From Nitrososphaeraceae archaeon (GTDB lineage Archaea > Thermoproteota > Nitrososphaeria > Nitrososphaerales > Nitrososphaeraceae), in NCBI GenBank assembly GCA_025922735.1, contig JAICHI010000005.1, positions 1 through 16,348 on the forward strand: 16,348 nt of DNA, given 5' to 3'. The first letter of the stretch is position 1, and every line of letters begins with the position of its first letter. Of the stretch, positions 13,504 to 16,348 are shown in pieces. Made by a program: the position numbers and the translations under genes. The notes below the pieces were generated by a model that had not been told where the DNA came from, made no database searches, and saw nothing but the letters and a program-made list of their open reading frames with translations.

Positions 13504-14328
13504 TTGCATCATGCTCAAAAAATAGCATTGACGAACAACCCTGTAGCAGTGTTTGACTCAGGCATTGGATCCCTCTCCATAATACGGGAGCTAAGGCGCG
13601 AGATACCATATGAAGACCTGCTCTACTTTGCAGACAGGGTCCACTTTCCATACGGTACCAAATCACATTCAGAGCTGCGCGAGATCATTGTAAATACAAT
13701 AAACTACCTCAAGCGCTACAAACCAAAGCTAGTGGTAGTTGCCTCAAACACCCCCTCTGTGCAAGTACTCGACGAGGTAAGAAGGACGATAACTGACATC
13801 TCGATAATTGGGGTCAGGCCACCCCTCAAAGAGGCTGCCAGACTCACAAAGAAAAAGCATATCGGAATCATGGCCACTGAGGGTATGTTAAGGAGCAGGG
13901 AGTTTGAGAACCAAATTCGCAGGGAAGTGCCTCAACATATCTTCGTAACAAAATTCAATGCCTCACCTATAATTGAGTTGATAGAACAGGGGATGCACCT
14001 TGAGAATGAGCGACGAACGTTTAATGTGATCTCACGCGTTCTGGGCGACAACATGGATGAAAAGATTGATGTCATTACGCTCTCAAGCACTCACCTGCCA
14101 TTTGTAAAACGATATCTCAATTCGCTCTTGCCTACCGTTAGATTCATTGACCCGGCGCAGATAGTAGCCAAGGACGTAAGGAAGTTCCTTGCATTTTATC
14201 GAATGACAAAAAAGAGCGGCAGGAGTAATCTTCGGATCCTAGTCTCTGACGGCAAGCGAGAATTCGAGAAATCGGCGCGTGCACTGGGGTTGAGAGAGCC
14301 GATTGAAGAAGTCTTCCTTACATTTTGA
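13504..14328 (+). CDS. Glutamate-racemase (MurI) family protein with both catalytic Cys replaced by Ser
   Basis: A 274-aa protein of the Asp/Glu racemase fold. MurI landmarks are clear: AVFDSGIGSLSIIRELRRE (Asp18, Ser19), LYFADRVHFPYGTKSHSEL, the first active-site loop VVVASNTPS, IIGVRPPLKEAA, IGIMATEGMLRSREFE, SPIIELIEQG, and the second active-site loop TLSSTHLPF. In true MurI these loops read ACNTAS and LGCTHYP, and the two cysteines do the proton exchange. Here they are Ser81 (codon TCA, 13744) and Ser195 (AGC, 14086). Racemase activity by the known mechanism is therefore unlikely. The start is TTG 13504 or TTG 13528. It lies 119 bp before uppS, on the same strand. The organism group is not known to make peptidoglycan. 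Confidence 0.85.
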   Translation: MHHAQKIALTNNPVAVFDSGIGSLSIIRELRREIPYEDLLYFADRVHFPYGTKSHSELREIIVNTINYLKRYKPKLVVVASNTPSVQVLDEVRRTITDISIIGVRPPLKEAARLTKKKHIGIMATEGMLRSREFENQIRREVPQHIFVTKFNASPIIELIEQGMHLENERRTFNVISRVLGDNMDEKIDVITLSSTHLPFVKRYLNSLLPTVRFIDPAQIVAKDVRKFLAFYRMTKKSGRSNLRILVSDGKREFEKSARALGLREPIEEVFLTF

Positions 14329-14430
14329 TTCAAAAATAATAACACAGTCTAAATATAGACAAACGAGGAATATCAATACAGTAAAAGGTAGGCAGCTGAG
14401 CAAAAATGGGATTTCAAACAGATATTGATA

Positions 14431-14437
14431 GAGGAGG
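14431..14437 (+). promoter_or_regulatory. Shine-Dalgarno-like GAGGAGG before uppS
   Basis: GAGGAGG lies 10 nt before ATG 14448. It supports that codon over ATG 14406, which has no comparable element. Confidence 0.4.
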
Positions 14438-14447
14438 AAGGGCACTG

Positions 14448-15227
14448 ATGGATACCTTTCTCCAGCTCAGTGGCATATACTCGTTTTATGAAAGACACTT
14501 AGAGTTAGAAATTATCAAGTACCCGCTGCCAAACCACATTGCAATTGTGCTTGATGGTAACAGGAGGTGGGCCAACATGCATCTGCTTGATACTAGTTGG
14601 GGGCACAACCACGGGGCTGACAAGGCAGAAGAACTCTTGAACTGGATACATGACGTGGGCATCAAGATCACCACGCTATATGTGCTATCAACTGAAAATC
14701 TTGAGCGTAAGGACGAAGAGCTTGAAAACATTTACAGGCTTCTTGAAAAGAAGCTGGAAAAGCTCTACAATGACGAGCGAGTGCACAAACGCAGGATGAA
14801 GATAAAAGCGATAGGCGACACTAAACTGCTCCCCTATAACTTGCAGCAAATATTGACAAAGCTTGAAGAGTCGACTGCCGATTACGACTCGATGTTTCTC
14901 AACATTGCAATAGCATATGGCGGTCAAAAGGAGCTCATCGAGGCGATCAGAAAGATAGCTCGAATGGCCGAGAAAGGCCTGATAGAAGTTGACGAAATTG
15001 ATGAAAAGACCATCGAATCATGCCTGTATACGTCACATCTACCGCAGCCGTCGCCTGATCTTATCCTGAGGACGTCGGGTGAAAAAAGGCTGAGCGGCTT
15101 CTTGATATGGCAGAGTGCCTACAGTGAGTTGATGTTCATGGATGTGTTTTGGCCAGAGTTTCGCAAGATTGATCTTATGCGAGCCATTAGGACATACCAG
15201 CAGAGAGTGCGCAGATATGGCAGATAA
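14448..15227 (+). CDS. uppS: Cis-prenyltransferase (undecaprenyl/polyprenyl diphosphate synthase)
   Basis: A 259-aa protein from ATG 14448, which has a GAGGAGG element upstream; ATG 14406 would add 14 residues that look unlike the family N-terminus. It condenses isopentenyl diphosphate units with cis geometry. In archaea the product becomes the dolichyl-type lipid carrier for glycans. Family motifs in order: HIAIVLDGNRRWA (catalytic Asp36), WGHNHGADKAEELLNW, LYVLSTENLERKDEEL, LNIAIAYGGQKELIEAI, PDLILRTSGEKRLSGFLIWQ and YSELMFMDVFWPEF. All substrate-binding residues I can check are present. The neighbouring MurI-family gene makes a shared envelope or glycan context tempting but unproven. Confidence 0.93.
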   Translation: MDTFLQLSGIYSFYERHLELEIIKYPLPNHIAIVLDGNRRWANMHLLDTSWGHNHGADKAEELLNWIHDVGIKITTLYVLSTENLERKDEELENIYRLLEKKLEKLYNDERVHKRRMKIKAIGDTKLLPYNLQQILTKLEESTADYDSMFLNIAIAYGGQKELIEAIRKIARMAEKGLIEVDEIDEKTIESCLYTSHLPQPSPDLILRTSGEKRLSGFLIWQSAYSELMFMDVFWPEFRKIDLMRAIRTYQQRVRRYGR

Positions 15228-15282
15228 TAATATAATACTAACACAGAGCATCAAGTGATATTGTTGTTTTCGAATCAGAAGC

Positions 15283-15681
15283 TTAGGGTAATTCTTCTTC
15301 TACTTCTTCAACTTGCCAATTGTCGTTAACATAGAGACCAATGATTCTTGCAGGAAGTTTCCATAAAGATATCTCCTGCAGAGCCTTTCTGATTTGTGCA
15401 TAGTGATAGCTCTTGTCTCCAGGGTTGCCTGCACAGTCATAATGTCCAACTACTGCTATGATCCGGGAGTTATGTTTCTCAACAGATATAGATGCAGAAT
15501 GTTTTGCAAGTGATGTTTCCGCATGGCGCAATTCATTTGAGAAAATGCCATTGGCACCGGGGAAAGTTATCATATCTACTATGTCAACTGCATAGTTTTG
15601 CTTGATATAATCAATGACAGGCTGCTGAGTTCTTCCATCAATGCAATTTATAGCAGTTCCAAATTTGTATTGCTCTTTCAT
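15283..15681 (-). CDS. Compact beta-carbonic-anhydrase-like protein
   Basis: A 132-aa protein, much shorter than ordinary beta-CA (about 200 aa). It keeps the metal and catalytic signatures: Cys13 with the Asp-Arg dyad in AINCIDGRTQQ, and the second pair His-x2-Cys in VVGHYDCAGNPGD. That gives the Cys-His-Cys zinc set and the Asp/Arg gate of beta-CA. The Ile/Val-rich strands (RIIAVVGHYD, PARIIGLYVN) and the GANGI turn also fit the family core. The normal long N-terminal helices and the dimer region are missing. CO2/bicarbonate conversion would suit a bicarbonate-fixing autotroph, but a different ligand is possible in such minimal homologues. Start ATG 15681. Confidence 0.75.
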   Translation of the reverse strand: MKEQYKFGTAINCIDGRTQQPVIDYIKQNYAVDIVDMITFPGANGIFSNELRHAETSLAKHSASISVEKHNSRIIAVVGHYDCAGNPGDKSYHYAQIRKALQEISLWKLPARIIGLYVNDNWQVEEVEEELP

Positions 15682-15741
15682 TGATGATTAATCAATAGTT
15701 GCTTTTCTTTTATGATACGACATATTATTTGATAATAATAT

Positions 15742-15876
15742 CTAATAACATTGTACCTTATATCGTGGTGGCTCGCATGAGATAGTAATGTCGCCTCCAA
15801 CATCATCTTGTGTAATAGTGCTGCCATCTTCTTCTAATGTGGCATTTCTGATGATCGAAAAATAGAAAGAAATTTT
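15742..15876 (-). pseudogene. Coding-looking stretch in frame after the 96-aa gene, no start codon
   Basis: Immediately after the TAA at 15877-15879, the same frame stays open for 44 codons to TAG 15742-15744. It contains NATLEEDGSTITQDDVGGDI followed by TISCEPPRYKVQC, ordered, acidic and beta-like, not random in appearance. There is no ATG, GTG or TTG. It may be the end of a once longer gene cut by a nonsense change, or a gene fragment left by rearrangement. Confidence 0.35.
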
Positions 15877-16167
15877 TTACTTTATTGCAGCACTTAGACC
15901 TTTCTTTAGGTCTTCGAAGTTCATTACTGGTTGCATCTCTACTCTTGCACCCATCTCAAAGAATGGTTCTGCGATGGTGGCCATCATATCTGAAGAGGGC
16001 ATATCTATAATGAAATTGGCGCTTCTATCTCCATTAGAAGGAGTAAAGTATGCTGCTTCAGCTTTATAGTTGTCTATGAAAGCTTGTATATTTTTTATAA
16101 AGTTTGGGTCTTTGACAGCTCTGGTTCCTGCTTCACTTGGAAAGATTACTCGAATAAGAACTCTCAT
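15877..16167 (-). CDS. Small alpha/beta (ferredoxin-fold-like) protein, unknown function
   Basis: A 96-aa protein from ATG 16167. Strands and helices alternate: MRVLIRVIFPSEAG, NFIKNIQAFIDNYKAEAAYF, NGDRSANFIIDMPSSDMMA, TIAEPFFEMGARVEMQPVM and the helix NFEDLKKGLSAAIK. This is the outline of a dimeric alpha+beta barrel, similar to small monooxygenase-like or muconolactone-isomerase-like domains. The AEPFF and PVM segments resemble a small family of hypothetical proteins, without a known role. No cofactor motif is visible. A TATA-like stretch at 16185-16199 supports the start. The frame continues open after the stop. Confidence 0.75.
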   Translation of the reverse strand: MRVLIRVIFPSEAGTRAVKDPNFIKNIQAFIDNYKAEAAYFTPSNGDRSANFIIDMPSSDMMATIAEPFFEMGARVEMQPVMNFEDLKKGLSAAIK

Positions 16168-16184
16168 TTTCTGTGCATTTAATG

Positions 16185-16199
16185 TAAATATAATATTTA
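16185..16199 (-). promoter_or_regulatory. TATA-like box of the 96-aa gene
   Basis: AAATATTATATTTA (minus strand) is centred about 25 bp upstream of ATG 16167. Confidence 0.45.
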
Positions 16200-16227
16200 A
16201 GTAGTATCCAGTTGTAACAATTTAGTA

Positions 16228-16348
16228 TCAGAGGCAATAAAAATGATTGATTGATTGACTTTTTTTCTCATTTATGTTTCCATCTGGGAAGAGCAGGAGA
16301 ATTTTTTTATCCATTGTGTTCGTACTTTGCATTGAGGAAGAGGAGGAA
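16228..16348 (-). CDS. Possible 3' end of a gene leaving the window
   Basis: The minus-strand frame ending at TGA 16228-16230 is open to the right edge. It reads several Ser codons, then MQSTNTMDKKILLLFPDGNI and a polar tail. It may be the end of a real gene or a small ORF from ATG 16332. The Ser run comes from a GGA repeat, so the evidence is weak. Confidence 0.25.
   Translation of the reverse strand, partial: SSSSSMQSTNTMDKKILLLFPDGNINEKKSQSINHFYCL

Noticed and set aside
16242..16259. TGAT tetranucleotide repeat
   Set aside because: Only about four units; a short simple repeat, with no neighbouring structure to give it meaning.
1..16348. tRNA, rRNA, CRISPR array, insertion sequence or phage gene
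   Set aside because: No cloverleaf-like T-arm consensus, no regularly spaced repeats and no transposase or integrase motif were seen by reading both strands.

Overview
The window looks like chromosomal DNA from an ammonia-oxidising-archaeon lineage (Thaumarchaeota / Nitrososphaeria, probably Nitrososphaerales). The evidence is the combination of an ESCRT-III (CdvB-type) division protein, a GINS15-type replication subunit, a J-domain/ferredoxin fusion of the kind described from Thaumarchaeota, early-branch cobalamin methyltransferases, an archaeal-type cis-prenyltransferase, frequent TATA-like boxes about 25-30 bp upstream of start codons (leaderless style), several TTG/GTG starts and moderately AT-rich DNA. 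I see no rRNA, tRNA, CRISPR array, insertion sequence or phage gene.

Layout. 1-2100: the end of a small membrane protein, an SDR oxidoreductase (-), a 59-aa helical protein (+) meeting a three-helix membrane protein (-) tail to tail, and a small basic ORF (-). 2247-4367: divergent GINS15 (-) and type I glutamine synthetase (+), whose starts lie only 24 bp apart. 4600-5660: a 100-aa unknown protein, a possible remnant ORF, and three tiny ORFs, two of them cysteine-rich and probably metal-binding. 5651-6900: a SpoT/MESH1-like HD protein and a membrane-anchored, Ser-rich exported protein, both (-). 6940-7684 is gene-poor, with two weak ORFs and a 15-bp palindrome. 7685-7960 encodes a Lys-rich, histone-H1-tail-like protein (-). 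8421-10544 is a + strand run of J-domain/ferredoxin, CbiL and CbiF. 10553-11413 is a (-) pair made of CdvB-type ESCRT-III followed by a two-helix membrane protein. 11538-13409 holds small unknown proteins and a VOC-fold protein. 13504-15227 is a MurI-family protein followed by UppS. 15283-16167 has a compact beta-carbonic-anhydrase-like protein and a 96-aa alpha/beta protein, both (-).

How the genes fit together. Recognisable functions are mostly household ones: nitrogen assimilation (GlnA), replication (GINS), division (CdvB), cobalamin synthesis (CbiL/CbiF), and polyprenyl-phosphate synthesis for glycosylation (UppS). The most unusual item is the glutamate-racemase homologue, in which both catalytic cysteines are serine although the rest of the fold motifs remain. 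It sits directly upstream of UppS in an organism group without peptidoglycan. Other points worth following are the CdvB plus membrane-protein operon, the HD protein with altered active-site residues, the compact CA-like protein, the tiny Cys-rich ORFs, and an in-frame coding-looking stretch directly after the stop of the last gene.
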